Part shown: positions 63,801 through 64,000 of the stretch, in pieces | Numbering within the stretch: the first letter of the stretch is position 1 | Layout: the number at the start of each line of letters is the position of its first letter | Assembly: GCA_018697195.1 (NCBI GenBank) | Contig: CM031858.1 | Coordinates: forward strand, 124,759,234 to 124,823,233 | Reading direction: 5' to 3' | DNA: 64,000 nt | Source: Certhia americana | Lineage: Eukaryota; Chordata; Aves; Passeriformes; Certhiidae | Program-made: the position numbers and the translations under genes | The notes under the pieces: generated by a model | The model's input: the letters and a program-made list of their open reading frames with translations, nothing else | What the model was told of the DNA's origin: nothing | The model's database searches: none

Positions 63801-64000
63801 AAAATATACCTGCAAAACTCTGAAGAAATTTCTTTTCTCTCTGCCAGCTTACCATGTTTTGTATATCCGAAGACCACGCTAGCTCCTTTTGTTCTATCCC
63901 TCCAGAATACTAAAAGCATCTTGCTCTCTGCTACTTTTTTCCAAATTTTTATCAACCACCTTCCTTGTTTTACCTCAGAGTGATTGAAACACTGAAGATA
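60888..64000 (-). other. ZNF704: ZNF704 last intron (part)
   Basis: The acceptor at 60888-60900 implies that upstream sequence is intron, and no further ZNF704 exon (the preceding one should end ...VSLR) is seen up to 64000. Large introns are normal for this gene. Content: unique AT-rich DNA, a 9-bp-arm palindrome TCCTGGGATGATCCCAGGA at 61151-61169 and a 9-bp-arm hairpin at 63374-63395. A GTAAGTG donor-like site on the minus strand near 62342-62348 could mark a cryptic 26-nt exon but does not fit the ZNF704 protein. Confidence 0.75.

Overview
The window is almost entirely non-coding vertebrate DNA, and it looks like a bird, probably a neoavian one. It carries 3' fragments of CR1 LINEs, the dominant avian retrotransposon, and one ERV long terminal repeat of a family I recognise from bird genomes. 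It has no mammalian SINEs. The only coding sequence I can name is the last coding exon of ZNF704, on the minus strand at 60776-60887. It encodes the C-terminal C-clamp of the ZNF704/ZNF395/SLC2A4RG family, with an intact acceptor and stop. In other amniotes ZNF704 lies tail-to-tail with ZBTB10. The left end (about 1-3.2 kb) has three plus-strand AATAAA signals in 3'-UTR-like sequence, so it may be the end of ZBTB10. That assignment rests on remembered synteny, not on coding sequence.

Layout: 1-3.2 kb, possible 3' UTR of an upstream plus-strand gene. 3.2-16.2 kb, mostly unique DNA with two small CR1 scraps (9.05 kb minus, 13.1 kb plus). 16.17-17.26 kb, a solo LTR on the minus strand. 18.11-19.06 kb, a 5'-truncated CR1 on the minus strand that still shows reverse-transcriptase C-terminal codons. 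19.1-25.7 kb, unique DNA with two unusually good inverted repeats, a strong G-quadruplex motif and exon-like segments. 25.78-26.48 kb, an orphan CpG island split by a T/G low-complexity tract. 26.5-41.1 kb, unique DNA with A- and T-rich tracts, two plus-strand CR1 tails (31.4 and 32.2 kb), a G-rich hairpin (37.2 kb) and a 48-A run (38.7 kb). 41.15-41.47 kb, a compact CpG-dense segment ending near a splice-donor-like site. 43.07-43.32 kb, a GC-rich segment with good acceptor and donor sites. 43.58-43.64 kb, a long T tract, followed by a 215-base assembly gap. 44-59 kb, AT-rich unique DNA. 59.3-60.8 kb, ZNF704 3' UTR or downstream flank. 60.9-64 kb, ZNF704 intron.

I did not find a clear undescribed system. 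The best leads are: (1) the orphan CpG island at 25.8 kb, which has well-contexted ATGs on both strands and several minus-strand exon-like segments downstream of it; (2) a possible plus-strand non-coding transcript using the CpG-dense block at 41.2-41.4 kb and the exon-like block at 43.07-43.32 kb; (3) three strong inverted repeats, one a 29-bp near-perfect palindrome with homeodomain-type cores and one whose loop is a G-run cluster. Splice-like and palindromic strings arise by chance in 64 kb, so these are hypotheses.
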